Source: Eurosta solidaginis (taxonomy: Eukaryota > Arthropoda > Insecta > Diptera > Tephritidae). From it: a stretch of 64,000 bases of DNA. The stretch lies in contig NC_090321.1 in NCBI RefSeq assembly GCF_040869045.1, forward strand, positions 34,965,426 through 35,029,425, read 5' to 3'. Of the stretch, positions 1-11,671 are shown piece after piece; position 1 is the stretch's first letter; the number at the start of each line of letters is the position of its first letter. Below the pieces are notes generated by a model, which saw nothing but the letters and a program-made list of their open reading frames with translations, was not told the origin of the DNA and made no database searches. Position numbers and translations under genes: made by a program.

Positions 1-484
1 TTGAGCTGGCACCGCATTGGCGCTGGCGCCATACAATTTACATCACTAAAATTGCACGAATGGCCAGGCTCATGACTTTGTTAATCCAGACGGTGAAAAC
101 GAAGACTCAAAGGAATGCAACCTTGCAAACAACAGCCGCCATTTTCAAAGTGTAAAAATTCTGTGATACAACGTACGCTAACGCCGTTAGGCTGTTATCG
201 GTGAGTGTTGCATACTTTTCTGCGCACTTGATTTTGTTTTACAGATTTTTGGCGATGGAATTTTAGCTAAGCGAAAGTAGAATTTTATTTTAAAACAGAT
301 TTAACCCACAGATGACAGATCTGCAATAAGTAGTTGTAAACTGAACGCGGCATAGGCAAAGTTAAGTTATTTAACACTGTTTGACATAATTTTATATGTG
401 CTCTCTGTCAAAAATGCTTCAACTAACTTAGTCACATTTTATTTCGATTATGAATATGCCCCAATATATTCGGATTATGATATA
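1..484. other. unassigned AT-rich DNA, no gene seen
   Basis: No convincing coding region. The first 200 bases are less AT-rich than the rest, contain short direct GGCGCTGGCGCC-type inverted motifs, and end in a donor-like GGTGAGTG near 199. The longest open stretch there stops with TAA near 168. This could be the end of an untranslated exon, but nothing else supports it. Confidence 0.3.
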
Positions 485-769
485 ATAAAATTAAAGAAAA
501 AATTAAATTAAAGAAAAAAAACTGTTTTAAAAATAAGCTTTTATTATTGGCTAATAAAATTAACTAAAAAGTAAGTTGATGCATTAAAAGAAATGGATAG
601 AATGAGAAACGTTACAAATAACTAAGTAAAGATTACGTAACTAATTTAAACAATATTTTACCCTACTAAAAATTTAAAAAAATTCCTATTTAAATTAAAT
701 TTAAGAAAAAGGCTCTTCTAAGAACAAGCTTCTATTACTTGTTAATAAAACAAACTAAAAGTAAAAAAT
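485..769. repeat. degenerate partial copies of the outer arm of the following hairpin
   Basis: Two imperfect copies of the outer end of the adjacent inverted repeat lie in tandem here, near 505-580 and 695-768. Both carry the order AAATTAAAGAAAAA, AATAAGCTT-like, TTATTA, TTAATAAAA, AACTAAAA. The downstream hairpin begins directly after the second one. Confidence 0.6.
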
Positions 770-1366
770 AAAATTAAAGAAAAAAAAAACTTTTTTAAAA
801 ATAAGCTTTTATTATTGGTTAATAAAATTAACTAAAAAGTAAACAATAAATTGACTCTAAAGAAATATAACACTTTATAAGTTCATTGTAAGCTTTAACG
901 ATAATTAGGCTTTTTCGTCTGCGACAAAAGAATTCTATATTGTACATAATTATATATTTTTAACATTAAAACTTTACACCTAAATTATTTAACCTTACAG
1001 TTTATATCACAGTCCTAATTGTTCTAATAAAAGCGTGTTACATTGCGATAGCAAGAAAAGGAGATCCTAAATGTTCTTAATTATACCATCAAAATTCAAC
1101 ACGTTTTATATTAGAACAATTAGAACTGTGATATAAACTGTAAGGTTTAATAATTTAGGTGTAAAGTTTTAATGTTAAAAATATATAATTATGTACAATA
1201 TAGAATTCTTTTGTCGCAGACGAAAAAGCCTAATTATCGTTAAAGCTTACAATGAACTTATAAAGTGTTATATTTCTTTAGAGTCAATTTATTGTTTACT
1301 TTTTAGTTAATTTTATTAACCAATAATAAAAGCTTATTTTTAAAAAAGTTTTTTTTTCTTTAATTT
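770..1366. repeat. long near-perfect inverted repeat (hairpin element G)
   Basis: Left arm 770-1039 and right arm 1098-1366 are reverse complements over about 270 bases with only a few differences, around a spacer of about 58 bases. Shared landmarks include GAATTCTATATTGTACATA, the CGTCTGCGACAAAAG block and TTACAGTTTATATCACAG. No ORF lies inside. Near-identity of the arms implies either a young insertion of a foldback/MITE-like element or arm-to-arm gene conversion. No clear target duplication was found because the left flank itself holds arm fragments. Confidence 0.85.
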
Positions 1367-2855
1367 TGCTGCTTAAATTTAGAATATTAGTTGTGTTTTT
1401 TTTTCTCAAGTCTATATACGTTTACGCTTAAACTTTATATGGACTGCTAAGCGACAAACTTTAAAAACACCTATGAAATTGCTGCGCATAAAATTAGTAC
1501 CACTAAATTTCAATACGCATTATACTCAGATGTAACTGAAATATGTGTCCATGTTTCACCCTCTGCACTAATTCCATATATTCTATGCGCGTTCACTATC
1601 TATCACAGCTGATTTAGCTATATGTTATACACAGAAATACAACAGAGGGTTGCGTGGAGACACAACACACACGCTTTTCGGTACGCCCTGTAGCTGTAGC
1701 TAGTTGTTTAACCACTGCCGCTAGATGGGTCTTCTAAGCATTATCTAAGCGAGGATAGGAGTTTTTTTTCACGCGCAAACGAAACGTATACGCGTGTAAA
1801 AAAAACACGGCTATTATTGCGCAGCCTTACAACACTATTAACTACACACAGCAAACAACAACAAAGTTTCAGCACAGCTGGGTATATAATGTTCGTTTTC
1901 ACCCGAACTTAAACTTTCTTACTTGTTCTCAATTATTTAAAGGTCGGTTAGTATTCTTTTATGCATTTTACATTTTATTAGACAATTATTTATTTAGAAG
2001 ATGACCCCCACGGAGATGATCCATCTAAACCAATTAAGACTGATATGCGTCAAAGACAATTTTCTAAATGTGTAATTAAATTCGCTTAAATAAATATTTA
2101 CACATATACAGAGATTTACATTAGTACATACATATGTGTGGATACATTTCTGAAACGAAAATGTCACTGACGATTTACTGAGATATCGTGACAGTGTCAA
2201 TAAATTAAACTGTAAATACTTGACTCTTTATAGGATATAAATACTGATGTATGTATTTTTATGCACATACTCATATATTTATGTGATAAATGTAGATATG
2301 TAGGGAAACGCGTAAATAAATGATGCTCAAAGACTCAATGAAGTTGAATAATAAATTATGCACATTTATTGTCATTAGTCAATGAATGACAAAAAATATT
2401 ATAAAAAAACTGTTCGTGCATAAATATATTTTTTATTGGCATTAGATTGAGTGATGTAATGGACTAGAGGGCATAATGCACTAAGAAATCCATCAACATT
2501 GAGATCTAAAAGTTCACGACTCTTTGATGTTCACTTGAGTTGCATGCTTAGTGCATTCTTATACTAATAAAGAGGAATTTTCTTCATATTATAGAGAAAA
2601 GGTTGAGAGTTTCTTCTTACGAGAAAGGGACGATAGATTGAAAACCAATCATTTGGAACCTTTAAAAAATTCTAATACGGTGATCGGAATCCCCTCCATT
2701 CCAACATCATTAACAATATAATTTCGATTTTTTATGAATTATGTAAAGTCTTAAAAATATATTTACTGATTCTGTTAACTTGGTCGTATTTTCATTTATG
2801 GAAACTGTATACTGAATATCTATTAGTATATGTAGATGTACATCTAGGTAGTCTG
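1367..2855. other. unassigned AT-rich DNA
   Basis: No ORF resembling a protein family, no RNA gene and no recognised transposon. Short ATGTATG-type microsatellite traces occur near 2240-2300. Short open frames here have biased AT-rich composition and look accidental. Confidence 0.4.
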
Positions 2856-2940
2856 TTTTTAAAAGAAGAAGCGTCTGTAGCGCCTTGTTGGACGGACAAA
2901 ACTGTTTAAACGGTTAAGCGCCAATCAAGTATATAAATAA
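2856..2940 (+). mobile_element. very short 5'-truncated RTE insertion
   Basis: About 75 bases match the extreme 3' end of the RTE element at 11270-14690: CGCCTTGTTGGACGG, then a GTTTAAACGGTTAAGCGCC-like block with the end of the ORF, then a short degenerate tail. The octamer GTAGTCTG occurs immediately on both sides (2848-2855 and 2941-2948) and looks like the target-site duplication. The tail has diverged from the AAGT repeat of the full copy, so this is an older event. Confidence 0.75.
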
Positions 2941-2948
2941 GTAGTCTG

Positions 2949-4284
2949 CAAGATTTGATCAATTCTTAGACGCAATAAATAGATAAATAACAAACTTCAA
3001 AAATAGTCTAAAAAATTGACGACGCGCCCATAATTGAATGTTGAGTTTATTCCTTACTTTCTTTAGAATAAGTTAAGTCTCCGTAGAACGAACATTTTTC
3101 CCAGTGTTTTCAGAATATTACTTGTTGCTCCCATCATTCTTCTCATACACTTCCCATTTCTTCCTCCCAAAACTCTATTTTTCGGCATTACTCTTGAGCA
3201 ATTTTTGTTGTTAGGCCTTGAGCTCCATTCGATCCCGCAGTATTACTCTTTGTTCTTTGGCATTCCATTAAAATCTTTCTGCTACCTCTACGGTTTTTAT
3301 TCCAGTTTCTTTCTTGTTTTTCTTATTCTTCATTTGAATTTCCGTTTTGCTTCAAGTTTTAATATTTCTTTCTATTCATTCGTTTTTCTTCATTATCATA
3401 TTTCTTATGTTGCTCTTTAGCCTGTATGTCTTTTTTTGTCTACCTGATCTTGTTCTTGATCTTCTCATTCTACAGCTCAATATTTTCCTCTTACCTTTTC
3501 TCCTTTTTATTCAAAGTATTTCTTTGATTCGGCAGGTAGTGTCTACATCAGGATTTTTATTTATGGAACAATTTACTTCATATTTTTGATCTACAAAAAC
3601 TACTTTCTAGATGGCTAATGCTAAGATCAAGATTTTTTAATTTCTATTATAGTTTGTGCGAATCGTACCCATTCCAAAAAATTTTAAGAGAACTTCGATA
3701 GAGGGAATGGAGCAGGAGAGGTTGAGATTAAAGATGAAGACAAAATAGAATATACGGAAAAGCAATTGGAATAAGCAGAGAGAAGCAGCGTATAAGGACA
3801 GATATACCTAGATAAAACTATTTAGGATTTCAAACAGACGAAACAGTACGAAAACTATAGAGAAAATAATACATTGATGTATTTAGAACAGCTCTCCTGT
3901 TCCGTGAGAGTCCGTGGGAGACTTTAAACGATATTGACATAAATGTGGTGTATGTCCAGGCCGAGCTACATAGTATGCCCTACTAGTATTTAAAATAATT
4001 ATTTTGGTGTAATATTAATTTGGTTGCTGTGAGCTGAAAATAGTCTAACAACAACTTTGTCCATAAAAAATATTTTATCCATTATCCTTTAAGTTCAATA
4101 CGAACTCACATCGAATAATATGGCCTTCTTAGATGGTTCGAAGGTCCATATTTACGCTACCGCAAACTCATGCAAATTTTGTTGGGATCCGACTGGCTTT
4201 TTTTAAATTTGGAGCCAAATTAGTCGACTTTGTGTTTTCTAGGGAAACGTTGAAGGAAGAAATTACATTTGTCTAACTCAGGCC
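2949..4284. other. unassigned DNA with a pyrimidine-rich tract
   Basis: From about 3110 to 3600 the plus strand is dominated by T and C. This gives hydrophobic open frames of 70-80 codons that look compositional, not coding. Nothing else is recognised. Confidence 0.4.
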
Positions 4285-5040
4285 AGAGGTAAGGTTGAAC
4301 TGGCTGGTCAGCATAGACCTCACATATACCGAATATGTCCGTATGGTTACCACAATTTGTTTGAAGAACAAATGGGTGAACCCCCAATTAAGTACCAGTA
4401 CTTAAGTAAGCTCCGTCTTTTTGGCAAGTAATGCAAGGTTTTAGAACCTACCTTTTTTAACTGCCTCGCCACTTGAAAACACCGCCACTCTTAGTAGCAG
4501 GGGCAGTTACTTCGCGAAAGCAGAATGTAAGCGCAAAATGTGAGGAACCGTAGTCAGCACTTCATACATCTGCTGTTACCGCGTGGCTTATTTACAAGCA
4601 TGTCGACGATGTCCCGTTAGTACGCACATCATAGCAACGTTGTAGGTCTGATTCTACCACTATTTTCCTGCTTTCTGAATGGGACGTCTATCCTATATTC
4701 ATCGAGCTCTGCACTGTCATTTGCTAATTCGTTGGGCTTTTTGTTACCTTCTATCCCTATATAACCAGGGACCTTGTATTGATATACGGTCCCGCTTGAG
4801 CTCAGTCTACCTAATGCTTTTTCGCATTCCAGAACACTTCTTGATGAAGTATTGTGTGTGATGATTGCCCTAATGATCACCTGACTATCAATATACATAT
4901 TGACACTGGTGATTTATTCACGTCTTCCGCCTGTAAGACACTACAGGGATCACAGTGATATAGCAGACTGCAGAACCAACTTATTTCTGGATCGACACAG
5001 TAAACAGCAGACCCCACCAGTTTCGTTTATTTCAAAAGAT
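4285..5040 (-). pseudogene. eroded 3' fragment of a LOA-like non-LTR retrotransposon (RNase H region)
   Basis: Read on the minus strand this fragment repeats the RNase H part of the larger element at 42-47.8 kb. One frame gives VGSAVYCVDPEIS and CSVLQAE. A second frame gives MYIDSQ followed by about 80 residues that include VPGYIGIEGNKKPNELAND, the equivalent of the VPGHMGIDGNEKADELA motif. The change of frame between these blocks and further stops show it is dead. The 3' end (4285-4330) matches the terminal block of the other two copies, GACC-GCCAGTTCAACCT on the minus strand. It is clearly more diverged than the copies at 24.8 and 47 kb. Confidence 0.75.
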
Positions 5041-8039
5041 CAGGCTAGAGCCCAAAGTGCCTTTTTTTTTGTTAAGCCAACTGCCGACTTGGGTTAGGTT
5101 AGAAGAGCATTTATATTAATTTTTAATGTCCACAATACATATCGGGTCGGACCACATTTGTCCAATTTCCATATTTCTTAATTTAAACCTATTCAATCAT
5201 GGCCTTTATATAGATATCGAATCCAAAAAACATTTTTGGGAATCACCCGAAAAAGAACATAAGTAATTCGAGAAGATTGTTCTGCTTAGTCTCGGTGACA
5301 ACAGAGAGTTAGTAAAGATTTATGATGCTTTGATATTTGAGAATACTCAAGTCAGTTTCAACAACAAAAGATTTAGTGGGTAAAGCTGACATATGTATAA
5401 GTTCATTTCAGAACCAGTTCGTTCCTCCTGACCGCTTATACGTATGTTTTTCTTAGTTTGAATGGGTGGCAACTACCTCTTTGGATCGAAATTTTATCTT
5501 CTATATATATTTTTCGGCAATTAAAATGTGATCCGTTCCGGACGACGTGTTTCCAGGCCCAGAATTCATATAGGACTAAAATATAAGGGACAAGGGATTT
5601 TTTTAAAATCAGAGTTTCAAATGAATTTTTGGAACGCATTGCTATCTGACCCCAAGTATCTATTGAAATTCATTTGCAACCTTAAAAAAAATTTACTTCT
5701 GAACCATGCACCACTGTGCTACATATCGATGGGAATCAATTTGATGAATGTGTTGAAATCATGGCATGAATAAATTAAATCCATTAGCACTTGCATACAA
5801 AGGAAAGGCGCGATCAGATACAACACGGATATCAACGCATAAACAAATGAACTTGGATCTATGGCATATATGATCGATTGGCTTGAGCAGAGGTAGACAG
5901 ACAGACAAAAGTATGTAAATGTGTAGATAAATTATTACGTCAGGCACCTTGAAAACGAGCAGACATACATACTTACATATATTTATGGTCAGCGATTTAT
6001 TTAAACATAAATACAATAAAAGTACTTGAAGTTTAAAGCTCTTAATAATTCAATTCAATATACAAAATAGAATGACAACGACTTATCAATTAATTTTAAA
6101 ATAGTAATACAAATAAAGTAAAATAAATTACGAAATTGCCGTATTTTGCTATAAAAAATAAATAAATATTTTAACATCACAAAATGAAGTATTTATGTGA
6201 TTATGAGCTGACTTATTTTTATACATAAGCGCTGTATGAAATCACTGCGCATGCGCGCCACATTTTTAGCACGATTTACGTTTCAGAGCAGCAATCAGGT
6301 CTATTAAAGTGTGTGAACCGGTTGAGTATGTTTACGCGTCCCACTAACTGAAATATTTAAAGCGCAATACAGTTCTTTCGTGGTAACTAAAGCCGTTGCA
6401 CGCTTTCAATGTGGCTATACAAAGCGAGCGAGTTAAGGCAACAAAGAAGCACGTGGTGTCAATTGCTTCATTTTGTGGTCTATAGCTGTATATGACGTAG
6501 TTCGCTGCTTGTCTTTCAATCAGCCGTCCATTAAGTTAAGGCAATTAAAAGTTTGTGCCACATTTCCAGTTAATTGTCTTATCCATGTGCTTACAGTCAC
6601 TCATGCACTAAATGGGACTAATACTTGATTGCATATTTTTTAAGCAACATTTGAATATTCTAATTTGTATTTTTTCATTTTTGAACAACAAGAGAAAAAT
6701 GCTATAGCCTAAAGTCTTGAAATTTCTAAACTTGTTACTCAATGTCCAGTTGATGCTCACATCCAGTTGAATTGGCGAAAAATGTACAATTCTCTATGAA
6801 ATAAACAGCCGGTAAAACGTGATCTAATATGGAGAAAACTGCCCTTGGAACTTGGAAGCTCATGTCCCATTTTGTTTGTTAGTCACTGTATCCACACATT
6901 TATATCGTTTACGAACCATTTCTGTGACTATTAGAGTTCAAACGCTTACTAAGCGCTGATTAAACTCAATCCATGGGGAAGGTCAATGCTACCAACTATT
7001 CCATACAAATGTACCTATACAAATACGTGTGTACGTATGTATGTATGTAAAACATCGGAAAGCTATAAAGCTAATAAATATGTTAAAGCACAATAAAAAT
7101 AATAATAATAAATAACGCATAGCCAATTAATTTAAATAATATAAATGATGCCTAATATTATGTTGCTATATTTTGTTTGTTTAAACATCGAATCTCGTTC
7201 GTCTATACTCTCGACAATGACGCGACTTTCTAATACATATTTACATACTCGTGTTTGTTTTTCACAAGTTTTTTAATTACTCACTTTTTCAAATGTTTAC
7301 TACTATTTAATGTATTAACTTTTGTTGTGTTCTTTTTTTGTGTTTTGTTTATTTACCAGCCCAAATCTTGTCTATATTTTATGCACAGAAGCTACTACTG
7401 CCTTTAAGTATTCACGCCTTTGTTGGCTTCGGTTTTAACAATACCAACCATGTAGTGCTTGCTTATTTTTAACAACTCTGTAAATATTTGACTACGTAAG
7501 GGTTGGACACTTGTGATTTAAGATTAATAGTCGTGGTCTTAAGCTAAAGCCTTGTAATTATGATGTTCGAATGTGAAGTTATAGGAGTTCTGGTGTTCTT
7601 AACGCTGTTTAAAAAAAAACTGGTGGGTTGGCTTAAGTCTATTTCTTGTATCTTTTTTTGCTAAGAAATAGCTTTTCTTCCTGAAAAATTTGTAAAAAAA
7701 ACGAAGAAAACTCGGTTTTAAGTGTGAGTTTAAGTTAACTAGAGTTTAAATAGGCCGCATTCTGTGTTTAAACTGAGTTGAGAAGTGAAAATTTAATGGT
7801 AATGCCCAAAGTGGCAAGGTTATATTGAACTCAAATTTAACTGCGGCACTGAAAAGCTGACCCTTAGCATCCTTTTTTGCAGAACTATGGTCTAGCCAAG
7901 CTTTACTGTACTCTTAAACACGCGTTGGAAAACTGTGCCTTTATGAAAAAGTCTCTCCGAATTCATTCATCTAGGTTGAACTGGCGGATCAACCGATTTC
8001 GCTCATTTTCACAGAAAACCGTTATCATTATAGAAGCAA
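5041..8039. other. unassigned AT-rich DNA
   Basis: Three kilobases with no recognisable gene, RNA or transposon. A short GGGTTAGGTTAG string at 5093-5104 resembles the terminal repeat of LOA-like insertions but has no element attached. Small microsatellites (GTATGT near 7035, AATAAT near 7095) are present. The last 50 bases may already belong to the following element. Confidence 0.4.
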
Positions 8040-8859
8040 TGCCCCTACCAGATTTCACATGGATTGATAAATTTTTGCTCGACTTATGGCATTAAACGTA
8101 TTCTAGAAAAATTAAAAGAAAAAGGGCGGAGCCACGCCCATTTTGAAATTTTCTTTTATTTTTGTATGTTGTTGCACCATATCATTACTGGAGTTGAATT
8201 TTGACATAATTTACTTATATACTGTAAAGATATTAAATTTTTTGTTAAAATTTGACTTTAAAAAAATTTTTTTTTTTAAATCGTCATCCGATTTTACTAA
8301 TTTTTATTTAGCACACAAATAGTAACAGGAGTAACGTTCCTGCCAAACTTCATCATGATATCTTCAACGACTGCCAAATTACAGCTTGCAAAACTTCTAA
8401 TTACCTTCTTTTAAAAGTGGGCGGTGCCACTCCCATTGTACAAAATTTTACTAGTTTTCTATTCTGCGTCATAAGGTCAACCCACCTACCAAGTTTCATC
8501 GCCTTATCAATGTTTCGTAATGAATTATCGCACTTTTTCCGTTTTTCGAAATTTTTGATATCGAAAAAGTGGGCGTGGTTACGGTCCGATTTCGTTCCTT
8601 TTAAACAGCGATCTGAGATGAGTGCTTAGGAACCTACACACCAAATTTCATCAAGATACCTCAAAATGTACTCAAGTTATCGTGTTCACGGAGAGACAGA
8701 CGGACGGACGGACATGGCTAAATGAATTTCTTTTTTTGCCGAGATCATTTTGATATATAGAAGTCTATATCTATCTGGATTAGTTTATGACGTTACGGGG
8801 TACCGTTATGCGAACAAAGTTAAGATATTCTGTGAGCTCTGCTCATCTGAGTATAAAAA
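8040..8859 (+). mobile_element. element A, copy A4 (truncated, array missing)
   Basis: This matches the array-free half of the element at 19455-22803: the GGGCGGAGCCACGCCCATTT block, the GTGGGCGGTGCCAC block, the CGGACGGACGGACATGGCT block and the terminal GAGCTCTGCTC-TCTGAGTATAAAA. The half with the ~129 bp tandem array and the AACAAGTAAGG terminus is absent. No protein is encoded; open frames through it stay open by chance. Confidence 0.8.
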
Positions 8860-9250
8860 GCCAGAGATATTAAGCTTGTCGAAAAGGAACCCCTGTACTA
8901 AAGTTTGAGCAAATAGCTCCATTAATAAGAGTATTTCTAATAGCCGGTCTCTGATCCGATTTCCGGAAATAAATGCTTCCCAAATGATAATCTTATTAAG
9001 GAAGTACGCCTGTACCATATTTCCAACAAATCGCACCATACATAATTTTTTTAACGGACCGGCTCTGGTTCTCTTCCCGGAGAGATAAGAAAGAGAACGG
9101 ACAAAATTGTAAGTCCAAAGCATCCTTAAATCCACTTGAGCACCCAAGCCCATTAATGTCAGTCCAGTCGTTTAGAAGGAGCTCTGCCAGGGGACCGCCC
9201 CTCGTCCAGTTCCCGGAATGAAAAGTTTCTCAAATATTATCTTTGTAGAA
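8860..9250. repeat. degenerate ~120 bp tandem repeat (family B)
   Basis: At least three imperfect units recur, each with a TCCGGTT/TTCCCGGAA-like core followed by AAA-rich sequence and an AAGGAAGTA-C-TGTACCA stretch (near 8940, 9060 and 9190). A related unit is seen at 14990-15070. No ORF of note. Confidence 0.5.
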
Positions 9251-9261
9251 TAACAATTAAA

Positions 9262-9427
9262 AACAAGTAAGGACGGGACTGTCTTCGGCTGTGCCGAAGA
9301 CTTCATGCCTTTCATGAATGGGGCTGAACAATAAGATTCCCGTTCGTAATCTCCAAATAATTGGATGTATGTATAAAATAAGAAATATATAGTGAACAGA
9401 TGTACATACCTAAACGATTTTTAAGAT
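9262..9427 (+). repeat. shared terminal module (AACAAGTAAGGA plus hairpin)
   Basis: It begins AACAAGTAAGGACGGG and is followed by a perfect 9-base-pair stem, GTCTTCGGC-TGT-GCCGAAGAC. It runs through a block ending TATATAGTGAACAGATGTAC and CGATTTTTAAGATAAATAAA. The same ~165 bases occur reversed at 24720-24782 plus 25463-25566, split there by an insertion. In each case a long hairpin, but a different one, begins directly after it. Confidence 0.75.
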
Positions 9428-9919
9428 AAATAAATAATAGTTAAAAAAAACTAAGAAAACACGCTTTTATAGCAAACCGAACTAAAAAATAGAAAATAAT
9501 TTTCAATTAAAAAGAGTTTATATAACAGTAGTAGAAGGTCAAACAATCGTTTATAATTAATCACCTCAAAATAAAATTATAATAAAATTTAAGTTATTAT
9601 CAGAATAATTTAATTCACAGTAAAAAGCGTGGGGTGCTTGATATTGAATGTCACAATCATTCTATTGGCAACTATCTGAGAGAAACGATATGAAATGTAG
9701 TCAAATGCAGCCCACGTTTTTTACTCTGAATTAAATTATTCTGTTAATAACTTAAATTTTATTATAATTTTATTTTGAGGTGATTAACTATAAACGCTTG
9801 TTTAACCTTCTACTAGTGTTATATAGACTCTTTTTAATTGAAATTTATTTTCTATTTTTTAGTTCGGTTTGCTATAAAAGCGTGTTTTTTTTAGTTTTTT
9901 TAAACTATTATTTATTTTT
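9428..9919. repeat. long inverted repeat (hairpin element F)
   Basis: Left arm 9428-9636 and right arm 9708-9919 are reverse complements with scattered differences around a ~71 base spacer. Landmarks seen in both arms are TATAGCAAACCGAACTAAAA, GAGGTGATTAA (reversed) and the inner CCCACG. No coding potential. Confidence 0.8.
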
Positions 9920-9987
9920 AATTTTTTAGTTCAAATAATTTTAAAAGTTTTAGTCGAGAGTGATGAAACCTCTAAACGCCACTGTCC

Positions 9988-10080
9988 ATGGATGAATCCA
10001 ACCCCACGGCACCGAAAAGGGCCAAGACGCAGGTAGGCTGGACGCGGTCTTTCGCCGAAATTGCAAAGGGTCGGCAGATC
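9988..10080 (+). pseudogene. possible gag (ORF1) start fragment of a non-LTR element
   Basis: From the ATG at 9988 the frame gives MDESNPTAPKRAKTQ and then WTRSFAEIAKG. Basic, proline-rich starts followed by RSFAE-AK are typical of ORF1 proteins of jockey/LOA-type elements. Similarity stops where the tandem repeat begins at about 10078. The fragment is only about 30 codons, so family assignment is weak. Confidence 0.35.
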
Positions 10081-10558
10081 AAACCTATGGCCATTCAAAG
10101 TGGTAATAAGGCTAATTGATCTTATGTCAACACACCATCACATTAATGCATTGTCATCGAGCCTTGATACGTGTGCAAAGTTTCAATCAAACTTATGGCC
10201 ATTCAAAGTGGTAATAAGGCCAATTGACCTTATGACCGTTGACCTTATGTCAAAACGCCATCATATTAATGCATTGTCATCGACCCTTGATACGTGTGCA
10301 AAGTTTCAATCAAACTTATGGCCATTCAAAGTGGTAATAAGGCCAATTGACCTTATGGCTGTTGACCTTATGTCAACGCACCATCATATTAATGCATTGT
10401 CATCGAGCCTTGATATGTGTGCAAAGTTTCAATCAAACTTATTGCCATTCAAAGTGGTAATAAGGCCAATTGACCTTATGGCCGTTGACCTTATGTCACC
10501 ACACCATCACATTAATGCATTGTCATCGGTCCTTGATACGTATGCAAAGTTTCAAATA
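10081..10558 (+). repeat. 123 bp minisatellite, four units, open in one frame
   Basis: Units start at 10081, 10189, 10312 and 10435. The last three are 123 bases long and the first is 108, all multiples of three. Each has CCATTCAAAGTGGTAATAAG, CCTTATG, ATTAATGCATTGTCATCG and GTGTGCAAAGTTTCAA. Inside the unit the GACCTTATG heptamer-like motif is itself duplicated. One frame stays open across all units (10061-10582, 173 codons; unit core NLWPFKVVIR and HHINALSS). It matches no protein I know and is more likely a minisatellite than a gene. Confidence 0.85.
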
Positions 10559-11259
10559 AATAAGACTTCTAGAAACCGGTGAAAATTAAGCTCAAAGATT
10601 CCGCTACATACAGGCCAAGCTAATAAAACCGTGTTAATATAAAATAAAAAATGGCAAAAAACCCCCTTATCTGAACGATCGGTTGTATGGGATATATATT
10701 ATATATAGCTCCGATCGAAATGATTTTTACAGAAAATCTTCTATGATATATTAGAATATATATCACAAAGTTTCACGTTTATATATTGGAAACTAAGGGA
10801 AAAATGGCCAAAATCTTTCTATCTGAACGATCGGCTGTATGGGATATTTATTATATATAGCTCCGATCGAAATGATTTTTTCTCGAAATCTTCTATGATA
10901 TATTAGAATAAATATCACCATGTTTAACGTTTTTATATTGGAAATTAAGGGAGAAATTGCCAAAAATCTTTCTATCTGAACGATCGGTTGTACGGCATAT
11001 ATGCTATATATAGCTCCGATCAAAGTGATTTTTTCAGGATATTTTCTATGATACATTAGAATATACATCACCGAGTTTCACATATATACTTTCTAAATTG
11101 CGGCAGGAATGACCAAAATCGTCTTATCTGAACGATCGGTTGTATGGGAGATATATGTTACAGTGGACCGATCCTACCGAATCCGACAAATGTCTAATAT
11201 AATAAAAAAATACATCCTTGTGCAAAATTTCATTGAGATATCTCAAAATTTGAGGGACT

Positions 11260-11269
11260 AGTTTGCGTT
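11260..11269 (+). repeat. target-site duplication of the RTE insertion, left copy
   Basis: AGTTTGCGTT lies directly before the element and recurs exactly at 14691-14700 after its tail. The first AGT of the right copy is ambiguous with the AAGT tail. Confidence 0.9.
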
Positions 11270-11671
11270 GGAGGGTGGGGCCGTGTGTAGAAGTCCACGA
11301 AAGTGGGGAAAGCTTCTGACCGCCATTCACCTGGGAATGGCCAGAGCGATTCTTTTGCATGCGGTTCAAGCAGCTCACTACTGCCGGTCGCTTGCGGCCA
11401 AGTATCCTCTGGGTAGCCGCTAAACACCCGTTTAGCGGGGAGCTAATGTGAGAAGGCGACAACCTGGCTAGGCCACTCTGACATAATCGGTTTAAGGGCT
11501 AGCCGGGGGGAGATTTCATCGGCAGCGTCTGTACACCTCTAGGTGCGGCTGCAAGCGGGCGTCTGTCTTGGAGCAAGCGGCTTGCTATATAAACGTGCCA
11601 AGTAATATTTTCACCCCCGCTGAGCGGGTTGTGCGCTGGGCTTGGGACCCGCCACGTAAAACCATACTCCA

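Noticed and set aside
1..210. 5' untranslated exon ending in a GTGAGT donor
   Set aside because: One donor-like string is expected by chance. No promoter, acceptor or coding continuation was found.
3205..3589. Hydrophobic 70-80 codon frames that look like membrane proteins
   Set aside because: They are products of a T-rich tract with two overlapping frames and no start context or similarity.
10061..10582. CRISPR-like array
   Set aside because: The 123 base units are contiguous repeats without unique spacers, and the sequence is eukaryotic.
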